This document shows, in pieces, positions 42,704 to 51,133 of a stretch of DNA of 64,000 nucleotides. This stretch comes from Candidatus Promineofilum glycogenicum (GTDB taxonomy: Bacteria > Chloroflexota > Anaerolineae > Promineifilales > Promineifilaceae). The notes beneath the pieces are model-generated. The model was given only the letters and a program-made list of their open reading frames with translations. It was not told where the DNA came from and did not search any database. The stretch is from contig JADJHJ010000015.1 in assembly GCA_016707605.1 (NCBI GenBank), forward strand, positions 124,001 through 188,000, read 5' to 3'. The translations under genes were made by a program, and so were the position numbers. Numbering within the stretch: the first letter of the stretch is position 1; each line of letters opens with the position of its first letter.

Positions 42704-43348
42704 CTAACCCCCCATCAACCGCGCCAACCGCTCCGCCACGTCCTCCCGGGCGCGACTGGCGATGGGCGCGGCCAGGTGGCGGCGCAGCTTGGCCTCGTCC
42801 CAGTCTTTGTCATAGTGGTCCCTGAACATTTCCAGCACGGTGATGGTTGGGCCAGAACGCGGCTCAAGGCGCACTGCTTCGCCGGCCGCCGCCAGTCCCT
42901 CGCGAATGACGCGGCAGTAGACGCCCGGCCGCTCGGCGGCGCGAAAGCGCTTGACGAAGGTCGGGTCGCCCATGCGCGCCGCCAGCGTGGCACAGGGGAT
43001 GCGCGGCGCGGTCACTTCCAGCACCACTTCGGCCAGGTGCAGCCGGTCGCCGACCGACAGGCCGGCGCTCTCCAGCCCGTCCACGGTCAGGTTCTCGCCG
43101 AACGTGCCCGGAGCCAGCGGTTGCCCCAACTCCGCTTCCCACCAGGCGTAATCCGGCGCGCCATAGACGTAGACGGCCTGATCAGCGCCGCCGTGGTGGC
43201 GCGTGTCGGCGATGGCGTCCCCTTCCAGACCGTAGGCGGTGATGGCTACCGGGCCGCCGGCCGGGGTCTTGAAGATGCCGGTCTGGCCGGTGGCCTTGAC
43301 GCCCGGCAGTGGGGTCATCTGGCCGACGTTGACGCTGATGAGTTTCAT
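42704..43348 (-). CDS. MOSC-domain protein (YiiM-like)
   Basis: A 214-residue molybdenum-cofactor-binding MOSC protein from ATG 43348. Family blocks are GLEGDAIADTRHHGGADQAVYVY, APGTFGENLTVDGLESAGLSVGDRL and the cofactor Cys in TAPRIPCATLAARM. YiiM-type proteins reduce N-hydroxylated bases such as 6-hydroxylaminopurine. Its ATG overlaps the stop of the upstream membrane protein as ATGA, so the two are co-translated. Upstream in-frame codons (to 43516) belong to that neighbour's shadow frame. Confidence 0.88.
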   Translation of the reverse strand: MKLISVNVGQMTPLPGVKATGQTGIFKTPAGGPVAITAYGLEGDAIADTRHHGGADQAVYVYGAPDYAWWEAELGQPLAPGTFGENLTVDGLESAGLSVGDRLHLAEVVLEVTAPRIPCATLAARMGDPTFVKRFRAAERPGVYCRVIREGLAAAGEAVRLEPRSGPTITVLEMFRDHYDKDWDEAKLRRHLAAPIASRAREDVAERLARLMGG

Positions 43349-44016
43349 GTCGATTGTAGATCCTCCCTGTCCGGTAGCGTCGGAAAGCGCACCTCCAGCC
43401 CGGCCACGTAGCGGTTCCAGCGCGCCGCGGATAGCCGGTAGTCGATCACGCCGATGACCAGGCCGATGGCCGCGCCGATCAGCAGCAGACGGGACGCGCT
43501 CACTTCCATGAGCCAATCGACCAGCAGGCCGCCCAGCAGGCCGACGATGACGTAGTTGATGACGGCGATCATGACCGCCGCGGTCAGCAGACCCATCCGT
43601 CGCCCCTCCTGATAGACGGCCGATTGGGCCACGCCCAGCATGTCATCGTGGGTGGACAGCAGCAGATAGCGGGCCGTCTCCGGCGCGGCGTCGACGTAGA
43701 AGTGGCGAATCCGGTTGATGGCCCGCTGGTAGTGAAAGTCGGTGTAGCTGAGTTGCACCAGCCGCTCCTTGGTGACGAAGCCCATGAAGGCCAGCACCGG
43801 CAGCAGAACAAAGACGAAGCCGCGAATAAGTTCCTCGGCGTCCGATAGGGTGGTGACGAAAGCCAGAGCCACCACTGAAGCCGACACGGCGCTCAGGTAG
43901 ATCGTCGCCCGGCTGCCGATCTCGGCCATGATGACGCCGCGGGCGCTTTGCAGCGTGAAGTGCTCGGTGGTCAGGATGGGGATCATCGCTGCGGGCAACT
44001 GGGTTTGTTCGTCCAC
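43345..44016 (-). CDS. Membrane protein of unknown function
   Basis: A 223-residue protein starting at GTG 44016 with GGAAGG five bases before it. It has two pairs of membrane helices (ATIYLSAVSASVVALAFVTTL, GFVFVLLPVLAFMGFV, GLLTAAVMIAVINYVIVGLLGGLLV, LLLIGAAIGLVIGVI) with a charged cytoplasmic middle (FHYQRAINRIRHFYVDAAPE). No recognised family. It is coupled to the MOSC gene by an ATGA overlap. Confidence 0.75.
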   Translation of the reverse strand: MDEQTQLPAAMIPILTTEHFTLQSARGVIMAEIGSRATIYLSAVSASVVALAFVTTLSDAEELIRGFVFVLLPVLAFMGFVTKERLVQLSYTDFHYQRAINRIRHFYVDAAPETARYLLLSTHDDMLGVAQSAVYQEGRRMGLLTAAVMIAVINYVIVGLLGGLLVDWLMEVSASRLLLIGAAIGLVIGVIDYRLSAARWNRYVAGLEVRFPTLPDREDLQST

Positions 44017-44177
44017 GTTGACCTTCCTTCGCGACCTGATGCGGACGGCGTGGGCGGCGGCGGTGTCGCGTGTAACGATTGAAGCGATGGAGATTATACG
44101 AGTTGGACGACGGTGGGACCACGAGCCGGAGGCCGCACTCACCTCATCGCCAGACGCGCCAGAAAAGACAAGTATGC

Positions 44178-44206
44178 TTTACATTTTGTCTAGCAAGCTC
44201 TACAAT
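44178..44206 (+). promoter_or_regulatory. Promoter of the second membrane protein-XRE pair
   Basis: TTTACA (44178-44183), 17-base spacer, TACAAT (44201-44206), 36 bases before ATG 44243. AGACAA (44166-44171) and TTGTCT (44186-44191) flank the -35 box as an inverted repeat that could bind the XRE protein. Confidence 0.75.
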
Positions 44207-44242
44207 CTGACACAACGAATCGACCGAAAGAGGAGATAGCTA

Positions 44243-44629
44243 ATGAAGAGCAATCATTCAGATGCCTGGTGGGGCTGGGCGATGGGCGGCGCATTCGTCT
44301 TGTGGGTGGCCACCTACTTCTTGGCGCGCTCCATGCTGGAGTCAACAGAGATATCTACCCTGGTGCGGCTACTGTTCGCGCTGCTCCCGATTCTGCCTTT
44401 CGCGGCTTTTCTTTATCTGGTTGTGAAAGGCCAGCGGGGAATGGACGAACTTGAGTTGCGCGTTCAAGTGGAGGCACTGGCCATCGCCTTCCCGCTGTCG
44501 GTCGTGTTTCTGATGGTGTTCGGGCTGGTCGGCCAGGCGCTGGACTTAACACTGGAGCGACACGTCTGGTTCTATCTGCCGATCTTCTACTTTGCCGGTT
44601 TGTCGCTGGCGTGGAGACGCTATCGATGA
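44243..44629 (+). CDS. Small membrane protein of the second XRE-linked module
   Basis: A 128-residue protein with four helices (WWGWAMGGAFVLWVATYFLA, LVRLLFALLPILPFAAFLYLVV, LAIAFPLSVVFLMVFGLVGQAL, VWFYLPIFYFAGLSLAW) and an acidic QRGMDELELRVQVEA loop between the pairs. It matches the layout of 35383-35883 but is shorter. GAGGAG precedes the ATG. It overlaps the regulator start by ATGA. Confidence 0.78.
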   Translation: MKSNHSDAWWGWAMGGAFVLWVATYFLARSMLESTEISTLVRLLFALLPILPFAAFLYLVVKGQRGMDELELRVQVEALAIAFPLSVVFLMVFGLVGQALDLTLERHVWFYLPIFYFAGLSLAWRRYR

Positions 44630-44865
44630 AGAACCGCCTGCGCGTTCTCCGCGCCGAGCGCCGCTGGTCGCAGGCGGAACTGGCCGAACGGCTGGGCGTC
44701 TCGCGCCAGACGATCAACGCCGTCGAGACAGAGAAGTACGAGCCAAGCCTGACGTTGGCCTTCAAAATGGCCCGGCTGTTCGAGCAGCCAATTGAGGCTA
44801 TTTTCATGCCGGAGGTCGAATGGGGCGGCGGTGATAGTTCGGAACCGGGGCGTACTGCTGGCTGA
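44626..44865 (+). CDS. XRE-family small transcriptional regulator
   Basis: A 79-residue protein with a single helix-turn-helix, LRVLRAERRWSQAELAERLGVSRQTINAVETEKYEPSLTLAFKMARLF, close to the regulator at 35885-36172 (shared SRQTI/TRQTI and PSLxxAF). Translationally coupled to the membrane protein. Its 3' end runs into a degraded copy of the TIKI-family gene, and the last 15 or so residues are probably not conserved. Confidence 0.9.
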   Translation: MKNRLRVLRAERRWSQAELAERLGVSRQTINAVETEKYEPSLTLAFKMARLFEQPIEAIFMPEVEWGGGDSSEPGRTAG

Positions 44866-44905
44866 TGCCAACGTATTCGCCTACGGCCCGCCAGTACTCC
44901 GCAAC
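44839..44905 (-). pseudogene. Remnant of a duplicated TIKI/ChaN-family gene end
   Basis: Bases 44845-44900 align with 45910-45965 (the 3' end of the gene at 45878-47021) at roughly four bases in five. Read on the minus strand, the remnant encodes AEYWRAVGEYVGISQQYA against AEYWRAVREYVNIGQRYA. It overlaps the stop codon of the phosphotransferase gene in another frame. Confidence 0.7.
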
Positions 44906-45885
44906 GCCAGCGCCATCAACTCCATCGGCTCGAAGTAGCCGGCGAACAGCCGCAACGCCTCGCGCCGCGTCGCTTCGCCGGCCGTGTCGTCCAGCAGCGC
45001 CGTGTGGCCAAAGGCGGCGATGTCCTGCAAGGCCCAGGCGCAGCGGTAGTAGGCCAGCGCCGTCGCGTCCGGTTCGACCGGGCCGTAGCCGCGCCGGAAC
45101 AGCTCCGTCTGGCGCGGGCTGACCTGCCCGTCGGCGATGCCGCCGATGACGAACATCAGATCGCGCTCGCGCGGGGCCAGGGCCGCGCCGTCCCAGTCGA
45201 TGAGCCACAGGCGGCCGTCGTCGCCCACCAGGACGTTGCCCAGATGGGCGTCGGCGTGGCACAGGACGCGCGGCTGCTCGGCGCGGCGCAACTGCTCGCC
45301 CAGGGCCGTCGTTCGCGCCCGCAGCGCGGCGATGGTGGCCTCGTTGGCCCGCCAGACGGCGACGAGTTCAGCGCCTAGGGCGTCATCCGGCGTCGGCCCG
45401 TGGGCGCGGGCGGCCAATTGCGGCAGGTAGTCGAGATAGTCGGGCGTGAACGTCTCGGCCACGAGATGGGCGGCCAGTTCCGGCGGCACGGGCAGGGCGT
45501 GGGTGCGCCGCAGCAATTCGCCGAAGGCCACCCACTGCGCGTCACTCAGGCCGCTGTCCCAGGCGTCGCGCCCGGCGACGAACGGCTGGAGCGTGACCGT
45601 AAACTCTCCCAGCCGCGCCCAGAGCGTCCCGTCGCGCGCCGGCAGCGGGGCCAGCACGCCTTCGATATTGTGGTCGTGGACGTAGCGCGGCGCCAGCAGG
45701 CCGGGCCGGGCCGCGTCGCCGCGCCGCACCTTGAGGAAGTACGTCTCGTCCGCTTCCAGCCGGTAGGCCCAGGCGTTGGCGTCGTAGCCCAGCGGCAGAA
45801 AGGTAATGGCCGTGGCGGCCAGGCCGAATTGTTCGCGGGCGCAGGCCAACAGCGCCGCGTCGGGCACGGGGGAGGGGTCAAGCAT
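44881..45885 (-). CDS. APH-family phosphotransferase
   Basis: A 334-residue protein-kinase-fold enzyme of the aminoglycoside phosphotransferase/choline kinase group. Brenner motif HADAHLGNVLV (catalytic Asp) and the metal-binding IDWDGAALAPRERDL are intact; an ATP-binding lysine lies in TYFLKVRRGD. Its start overlaps the stop of the TIKI-family gene upstream. The C-terminal 10-15 residues run through the remnant described above and may be newly acquired. Phosphorylation of an antibiotic, sugar or amino alcohol is possible; the substrate is unknown. Confidence 0.85.
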   Translation of the reverse strand: MLDPSPVPDAALLACAREQFGLAATAITFLPLGYDANAWAYRLEADETYFLKVRRGDAARPGLLAPRYVHDHNIEGVLAPLPARDGTLWARLGEFTVTLQPFVAGRDAWDSGLSDAQWVAFGELLRRTHALPVPPELAAHLVAETFTPDYLDYLPQLAARAHGPTPDDALGAELVAVWRANEATIAALRARTTALGEQLRRAEQPRVLCHADAHLGNVLVGDDGRLWLIDWDGAALAPRERDLMFVIGGIADGQVSPRQTELFRRGYGPVEPDATALAYYRCAWALQDIAAFGHTALLDDTAGEATRREALRLFAGYFEPMELMALALRSTGGP

Positions 45886-47021
45886 GGAGCGTTGCCTCGG
45901 GTTCGATGACCTGCGCGTACCGTTGGCCGATGTTGACGTACTCGCGCACGGCCCGCCAGTACTCCGCCGGGCTGTTGGGCCGCGGCCGCCAGTGGGGGTC
46001 GGGCCACTGCGCCTGCGCCTCCGGCCAGTTGTCGGCGGTCAGGAACGCTTCGTCCACCGTGCAGCCCTGATAGTCGCGGAAAGGCATCTCGTAGATGTAG
46101 CCGTCGGCCAGATCGGCCAGGCGGAAGTTGGGCCGGCCGGTGGCGTAATAGCTGTCGTCGGGTAGCGCGCCGAGCGGCGTAACCACCCCGTCGGTCGTCA
46201 GCAGGTCGAAACCGGCGCGCCTCTCGGTGAAACGGGCCATGACGCGCTCGATGGCCCCGCCCGCCGGGTGGACGCGCTCGGCCGGGCCGTGGAGCTGGCT
46301 ATCGAGTGGCCGGTGGAGCCAGACGGTGGCCACGCGGCCGGGCGCGGCGCGGTGCAGCCGGTGGCCCATGTAGCCGTCGTCGAAGCGCGCGAACCCCTCG
46401 GCGTTGAAGTCGAACTCCGGCACGGGGCAGCGCGTCAGGGCGTGGACGCCGCCGGTCAGCACCAGCAGCTTGTCGCCGCGGTCGAGCACTTCGCGGCCGA
46501 TCAGCTCTGCCCGGTAGCGCTCCGTGCCGCCGCGCGGGAAGACATGGCGCGTGTTGGCCGGCGTGCGCACCGGCCCCGCGCCGCGCCAGTCGTAGCGATA
46601 GCTGAGGTTCAGCACGCGGAAGGGGCGCGCGTCGCCTGGCCGTGCTTGGTTGTAGGCCCAGGCGGCGCGATACAGATCCATGTACTCGTGGTAGGCCCAG
46701 CCGACGTTGTAGTTGAACATCAGCCGCCGGGCCAGGGCTTCGTCGTAGGTGCTCGGCCGTCGTCAGCGCGTCGAGCGCGGCCTGGTCTTCGCTGGCCCCG
46801 AACTCCATGCCCAGGGTGAAGACGCCAACGGCCGGCAGCAGAGGGATGAGGCGTTGCACAAGCAACAGGTTGTGGCGGATGGCGTGGTCTTCGGCCAGCA
46901 GGACGATGTCGCGCCGGGCGAAGGTGTCCAGCACGTACTGCTCCGGCGTGCGCCACTGGTCGCGCAGATAGCGGGTGCAGTCGGAGAGGGCGTTGAACAA
47001 AGCGGGTTGGTCGGCCAACAT
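45878..47021 (-). pseudogene. TIKI/ChaN-EreA superfamily protein with one-base frameshift
   Basis: The first frame (ATG 47021 to about 46750) gives DIVLLAEDHAIRHNLLLVQRLIPLL..LGMEFGA, an early acidic/His motif of the ChaN/EreA/TIKI superfamily. One extra base near 46749 shifts into the second frame, which holds MFNYNVGWAYHEYMDLYRAAWAYN..NLSYRYDW and later blocks (DNWPEAQAQWPDPHW) to the stop at 45878. Removing that base gives AEHYDEALARRLMFNYN, so the break is a single indel. Members include heme-uptake proteins and erythromycin esterases; activity here is unknown. Middle gene of a minus-strand MgtC-TIKI-APH unit. Confidence 0.78.
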
Positions 47022-47026
47022 CGCGC

Positions 47027-47509
47027 CTACTTCGCTGCGCTGTCGTCGCTTTCCTCGGCTCGCTGGTCAAGCGCCGACCGGCGGCTCTCCACCACCGGCG
47101 TCAACAGACGCAGCGTCAGAAAGGTGACGAGGCTGAGGACAATGGCGATCTCCCAGCGGCCATAGCCGACGGCCGCCCCCAGCGCCCCAACCGACCAGAC
47201 GCTGGCCGCGGTGGCCGTGCCGCGCACGTTGGCCCCTTCCTTCAGAATCGCCCCGCCGCCGATGAAGCCCACGCCGGTCATCAACCCCTGGATGATCCGC
47301 GAGTGGGCGTCGGTCGCCATGCCGACGACGGCCACGGCCACCAGCACGTAGGCGCAACTGGCCACAGCCACCAGTGGAAAGGTGCGCAGGCCCATGATGC
47401 GCGTCGCCCGCTCCCGCTCCCAGGCCACGGGCAAGACCAGCAGGTAGGCCCCGGCGATCTTGAGCAGGTTTTCCAGAAGCCGCGCCCAATCAATGGTAGG
47501 CCAATCCAT
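47027..47509 (-). CDS. MgtC/SapB family membrane protein
   Basis: A 160-residue protein from ATG 47509. Family signature: LPVAWERERATRIMGLRTFPLVAVASCAYVL, GVGFIGGGAILKEG, VRGTATAASVWSVGALGAAVG. Four or five membrane helices. MgtC-type proteins modulate P-type ATPases or F1Fo-ATPase and support growth at low magnesium. A longer frame to 47566 overlaps the divergent isomerase gene. It is followed after five bases by the TIKI-family gene. Confidence 0.9.
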   Translation of the reverse strand: MDWPTIDWARLLENLLKIAGAYLLVLPVAWERERATRIMGLRTFPLVAVASCAYVLVAVAVVGMATDAHSRIIQGLMTGVGFIGGGAILKEGANVRGTATAASVWSVGALGAAVGYGRWEIAIVLSLVTFLTLRLLTPVVESRRSALDQRAEESDDSAAK

Positions 47510-47552
47510 GTGCCTATGATACCATGCAACATCCCCATTGAGGTAACACCCC

Positions 47553-48320
47553 ATGACCCAACCCATTGCCCTACAACTTTACACCGTGCGCGACCAACTG
47601 GCGCGCGACTTCGAGGGAACGATCCGCCGCGTGGCCGAGATCGGCTACGCCGGGGTGGAGACGGCCCACTTCCCGGAGGGCGTCTCGCCGGCCGCGGCCA
47701 AAGCGCTGTTCGTTGAACTGGGCCTGACCGTCTGCGCCGCCCACGCGCCGCTGCCGCTGGGCGAGGAGGGCGCGGCCGTGCTGGCGCGGATGGCCGTGCT
47801 GGGCACGGAACGGCTGGTGTGCGCCTGGCTGCCGCCCAACGAGTACGCCACCCTCGGCGCGGCCTATCGCGCCTGCGACCGGCTCAATCAGGCCGCGGCC
47901 GTCTGCGCCGCCAACGGCCTGCGCCTGGGCGTCCACAACCACTGGTTCGAGTTTCAGCCGTTGGGCGACTCCGGCGTGCGGCCTTATGAAATCTGGCTGG
48001 AGCGGCTCGACCCGCGCATCTTCTTTGAGCTGGATGCTTACTGGGCCGAGGTCGGCGGCGTCGCGCCCCTGACGGCGCTGGAGCGTTTTGGCCCGCGCGT
48101 CGAACTGCTGCACGTCAAGGATGGCCCGGCCGGCTCGACGCAAGACGATATGACCGCCGTCGGCACGGGCGCGCTCGACTACACGGCCATCATCCCCGCG
48201 GCCACGGCCGCCGAATGGCTCATCGTCGAACTCGACCACTGCGCCACCGACATGTTGGCGGCCATCGAGCAGAGCTACCGCTATCTGGTGGACAAGGGGT
48301 TGGGACATGGCCGGGCCTAA
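47553..48320 (+). CDS. Sugar phosphate isomerase/epimerase (xylose-isomerase-like TIM barrel)
   Basis: A 255-residue AP-endonuclease family 2 type TIM barrel. IALQLYTVRDQLARDFEGTIRRVAEIGYAGVE opens the barrel; metal-site residues lie in VHNHWFEFQP, FFELDAYWAE and HVKDGP. Such proteins isomerise or dehydrate keto-sugars and inositols. GAGG precedes the ATG. It overlaps the following Gfo/Idh/MocA oxidoreductase by 14 bases, the usual pairing for catabolism of rare sugars or inositol. Confidence 0.88.
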   Translation: MTQPIALQLYTVRDQLARDFEGTIRRVAEIGYAGVETAHFPEGVSPAAAKALFVELGLTVCAAHAPLPLGEEGAAVLARMAVLGTERLVCAWLPPNEYATLGAAYRACDRLNQAAAVCAANGLRLGVHNHWFEFQPLGDSGVRPYEIWLERLDPRIFFELDAYWAEVGGVAPLTALERFGPRVELLHVKDGPAGSTQDDMTAVGTGALDYTAIIPAATAAEWLIVELDHCATDMLAAIEQSYRYLVDKGLGHGRA

Positions 48321-49419
48321 CAACACCACCACCAACGTCGGCATCATCGGCTGCGGCAACATCAGCAGCGCCTATGTCAACGGCTGCCGCCAGTTCGACA
48401 GCCTGCGCGTGGCCGCCGTGGCCGACATCGTGCCCGAGGCGGCCCAGGCTAAAGCCGCCGAGCATGACCTGATCTGCGCCGGGTCGGTCGAGGCGCTGCT
48501 GGCCGACCCCGACATCGAGATCGTGATCAACCTGACCGTGCCCAGCGCCCACGCCGCGGTCGGTCTGGCCGTGCTGGCGGCGGGCAAGCACCTTTATAGC
48601 GAGAAGCCGCTGGCTGTGGAGCGGGCCGACGGCCGGGCGGTGCGCGACGCGGCGGCGGCGCGCGGCCTGCGCGTCGGCTGCGCCCCCGACACCTTCCTCG
48701 GCGGCGGCCTGCAAACCTGCCGCAAGCTGATCGACGACGGGGCCATCGGCCGGCCGGTGGCGGCCACGGCCTTCATGCTCAGCCGCGGCCCGGAGAGTTG
48801 GCACCCCAACCCCGGCTTCTTCTACCAGTGGGGCGCGGGGCCGCTGTTCGACATCGGGCCGTACTATCTGACCGCCCTCGTCCACCTGCTCGGCCCGGTC
48901 GAACGGGTGGCGGCGCTGGCCCGCGCCTCGTTTGCCGAGCGCGTGGCCACCAGCGAAGCCCGCTACGGCGAGCGGTTCCCGGTGGACGTTCCGACCCACG
49001 TTGCCGGGACGCTGGGTATGGCCGCCGGGCCGCTGGCGACGCTGATCACCAGCTTCGACGTCTGGGGCCACTCGCTGCCGCGCATCGAAATCTACGGCTC
49101 CGAAGGGTCGCTGAGCGTGCCCGACCCCAACACCTTTGGCGGGCCGGTGCGCCTGCTGCGAGCGGGCAGCGGAGAGTGGGAAGACGTGCCGCTGACCCAC
49201 AGCGACGCCGTGCGCCGCGGCGTGGGCGTGGCCGACATGGCCGCGGCCATCCGCGAGGGGCGGCCCCACCGCGCCGCGGGCGAGATGGCCTATCACGTGC
49301 TGGACGTGATGCACAGCTTCTACGACGCGTCGGCCGAGGGGCGGACGGTCACAGTGGCCAGCACGTGTGATCAGCCGGCAGCGCTGCCGGTGGGCGCGCC
49401 GTCGGGGTTCCTAGGATAG
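48307..49419 (+). CDS. Gfo/Idh/MocA family oxidoreductase
   Basis: A 370-residue NAD(P)-dependent oxidoreductase. The nucleotide-binding fold starts at VGIIGCGNISSAYVNGC, with the EKPLAVE motif (catalytic lysine) in HLYSEKPLAVERADGRAV. The C-terminal alpha/beta domain ends HVLDVMHSFYDASAEGRTV. Family members oxidise a hydroxyl on a sugar or inositol ring. Overlap with the upstream isomerase gene indicates a two-step pathway. No transporter genes are attached. Confidence 0.92.
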   Translation: MAGPNNTTTNVGIIGCGNISSAYVNGCRQFDSLRVAAVADIVPEAAQAKAAEHDLICAGSVEALLADPDIEIVINLTVPSAHAAVGLAVLAAGKHLYSEKPLAVERADGRAVRDAAAARGLRVGCAPDTFLGGGLQTCRKLIDDGAIGRPVAATAFMLSRGPESWHPNPGFFYQWGAGPLFDIGPYYLTALVHLLGPVERVAALARASFAERVATSEARYGERFPVDVPTHVAGTLGMAAGPLATLITSFDVWGHSLPRIEIYGSEGSLSVPDPNTFGGPVRLLRAGSGEWEDVPLTHSDAVRRGVGVADMAAAIREGRPHRAAGEMAYHVLDVMHSFYDASAEGRTVTVASTCDQPAALPVGAPSGFLG

Positions 49420-49440
49420 AGATGCCTTGACGACAGATAA

Positions 49441-49454
49441 ATTGTATATACAAT
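49441..49454. promoter_or_regulatory. Perfect palindrome abutting brnT2 (operator)
   Basis: ATTGTATATACAAT is a perfect 14-base palindrome ending one base before the ATG. TTGACG (49427-49432) and TACAAT (49449-49454), 16 bases apart, give a possible promoter whose -10 box lies within the palindrome. BrnA would be the expected binder. Confidence 0.65.
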
Positions 49455-49721
49455 ATGAGAGCGTATGAGTGGGACGAAGCCAAGCGTCAGCGTAACTATG
49501 ACAGGCATAGCTTGGACTTCGACGACATCCATGTGTTCGACTGGGCCACGGCCACCATTGTCCAAGATGGTCGTCAAGACTATGGTGAGGAACGCTATAT
49601 TGCCACCGGTTTGTTTCTTGATCGTCTGACAGTTCTGGTTTTCACCATTCGAGAGGGCAACTATCGAATCATCTCCTGGCGAAAGGCCAATGAGCGGGAG
49701 CAAAAAGCGTATGGACTATGA
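49455..49721 (+). CDS. brnT: BrnT-type toxin 2
   Basis: An 88-residue BrnT protein: YEWDEAKRQRNYDRHSLDFDDIHVFDW, then YGEERYIATGLFLDRLTVLVFTIREG, and IISWRKANEREQKAYG at the end, all standard for DUF497. The antitoxin gene overlaps its end. It is only distantly related to the copy at 20392-20691. The start could be leaderless or lie slightly downstream, since the -10 box is next to the ATG. Confidence 0.92.
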   Translation: MRAYEWDEAKRQRNYDRHSLDFDDIHVFDWATATIVQDGRQDYGEERYIATGLFLDRLTVLVFTIREGNYRIISWRKANEREQKAYGL

Positions 49722-50034
49722 AATCAAGAGCGATCTGAAGCGGCTGGATTCTCTAACCGACGAAGACATCCGCCGCGCCATCGCCGAAGACCCCGACGCC
49801 GCGCCCGAACTGGACGAGGCTATGATGGCCCAGGCGCGCCCGGCTGAAGAGGTGTTCCCGGAACTGGTGGCGGCCTATCGCGCCCGGCGCGGGCCACAGA
49901 AGAGGCCCACCAAAGTGCCCGTCTCCATTCGCCTCGACCCGGAAGTGATCGAGTACTTTCGCGCCACCGGCGAAGGCTGGCAGAGCCGCATTAACGAAGC
50001 CCTGGTAGAGTACATTACAAAGGAAAGCGAGTAG
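49711..50034 (+). CDS. brnA: BrnA-type antitoxin 2
   Basis: A 107-residue protein starting at ATG 49711 (an in-frame ATG at 49690 is also possible). The DSLTDEDIRRAIAEDPDAAPELDEA segment and the C-terminal VPVSIRLDPEVIEYFRATGEGWQSRINEAL ribbon-helix-helix are those of BrnA. Its last 20 bases overlap the 3' end of hemH on the opposite strand. Confidence 0.9.
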   Translation: MDYEIKSDLKRLDSLTDEDIRRAIAEDPDAAPELDEAMMAQARPAEEVFPELVAAYRARRGPQKRPTKVPVSIRLDPEVIEYFRATGEGWQSRINEALVEYITKESE

Positions 50035-51061
50035 CCGCCGGCTCTAGCCAGCCAATCAAATGCGCCCGGGCCACGGCCGCCAGGGCGGCGATGTGGTCGG
50101 GCCGGTCGTTGAGGGCCGGGATGTAGCGCAACTCGCCGCCGCCCGCCTCCTCAAACGTCTCCGCCCCCTCGTGGCCGATCTCGTCCGTCGTCTCCAGACA
50201 GTCGGCCGAGAAGCCGGGGCAGGCGGCATCGACGCGACGCAGCCCGGCGCGCCCCCACTCGGCCAGCGTCTCGTCGGTGTAGGGTTGTAACCACTCCGAC
50301 GGGCCAAAGCGCGACTGGAACGTGGCCGCCCACTGCTCGTCGGTCAGACCCAACGCCGCGGCCAGCAGTCCGGCCGTCCGGCGGCACTCGTCGGGGTAGG
50401 GGTCGCCCTTGTCGGCGTAGTCGCGCGGGATGCCGTGGAACGACAGCAGCAGCCGGTCGGGACGGCCGTCCGTGGCCCACGCTTCGCGGATGCTGGCGGC
50501 CAGGGCGGCGATGTAGAGGGGGTGGTCACCGTAGCGGTTGACGGTGCGCAACTCCGGCACGCACCGCCACGTCTTGAGTTCGTCAAAGACAGCGTCGAGC
50601 GAGGTGGCCGTGGTCGTGGCCGAGTACTGCGGGAAGAGGGGCAGTACCAGCACGCGCTGCGCCCCGGCGGCGTCCAATTCGCGCAGGGCGGCCGGGATGG
50701 ACGGCTCGCCATAGCGCACGCCGATGACCACCTTCACCGGCACATCGCCGGTCGTCAGCGCCGCCGCCAGCCCGGCCGCCTGCCGGCGCATAATGCCCAC
50801 CAGCGGCGAGCCGTCGGCCGTCCAGATGCGCTGGTAGAGCCGGGCCGAGCGCCGCGGCCGGGTGTTGAGGATGACGCCGTGCAGCAGGGGTTGCCACAGC
50901 CAGCGCGGGTACTCGATGACCCGCTCGTCGCCCAGAAATTGGGCCAGATAGCGGCGCAGGGCGGCCGGCGTCGGCGCGGCCGGCGAGCCGACGTTGGTCA
51001 GCAGGATACCAATAGGCGAGGGGGCGTCGGAGTCGAATGGTTCGCTTCCACGATAGGCCAC
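50015..51061 (-). CDS. hemH: Ferrochelatase
   Basis: A 348-residue enzyme that inserts Fe2+ into protoporphyrin (or coproporphyrin) IX, the last or next-to-last step of heme synthesis. Landmarks: IGILLTNVGSPAAPT, YQRIWTADGSPL, VIGVRYGEPSI, LFPQYSATTT, the catalytic His in SFHGIPRDYADKGDPY, and EWLQPYTDE with the conserved Glu. GTG 51061 is chosen because GGGGAG lies about nine bases before it; a TTG at 51082 is the alternative. The C-terminus is short, without the chlorophyll-binding extension. Other heme genes are not in the window. Confidence 0.93.
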   Translation of the reverse strand: MAYRGSEPFDSDAPSPIGILLTNVGSPAAPTPAALRRYLAQFLGDERVIEYPRWLWQPLLHGVILNTRPRRSARLYQRIWTADGSPLVGIMRRQAAGLAAALTTGDVPVKVVIGVRYGEPSIPAALRELDAAGAQRVLVLPLFPQYSATTTATSLDAVFDELKTWRCVPELRTVNRYGDHPLYIAALAASIREAWATDGRPDRLLLSFHGIPRDYADKGDPYPDECRRTAGLLAAALGLTDEQWAATFQSRFGPSEWLQPYTDETLAEWGRAGLRRVDAACPGFSADCLETTDEIGHEGAETFEEAGGGELRYIPALNDRPDHIAALAAVARAHLIGWLEPAATRFPL

Positions 51062-51091
51062 AGTATTCTTCTCCCCGGACAAAGTCGCTAA

Positions 51092-51119
51092 ATACTAACT
51101 AAAACTATGCGCTTGTCAA
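51092..51119 (-). promoter_or_regulatory. Promoter of hemH
   Basis: Minus strand: TTGACA (51119-51114), 16-base spacer, TAGTAT (51097-51092), about 30 bases before the GTG start. Confidence 0.65.
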
Positions 51120-51133
51120 ATGGCGAACAAACT

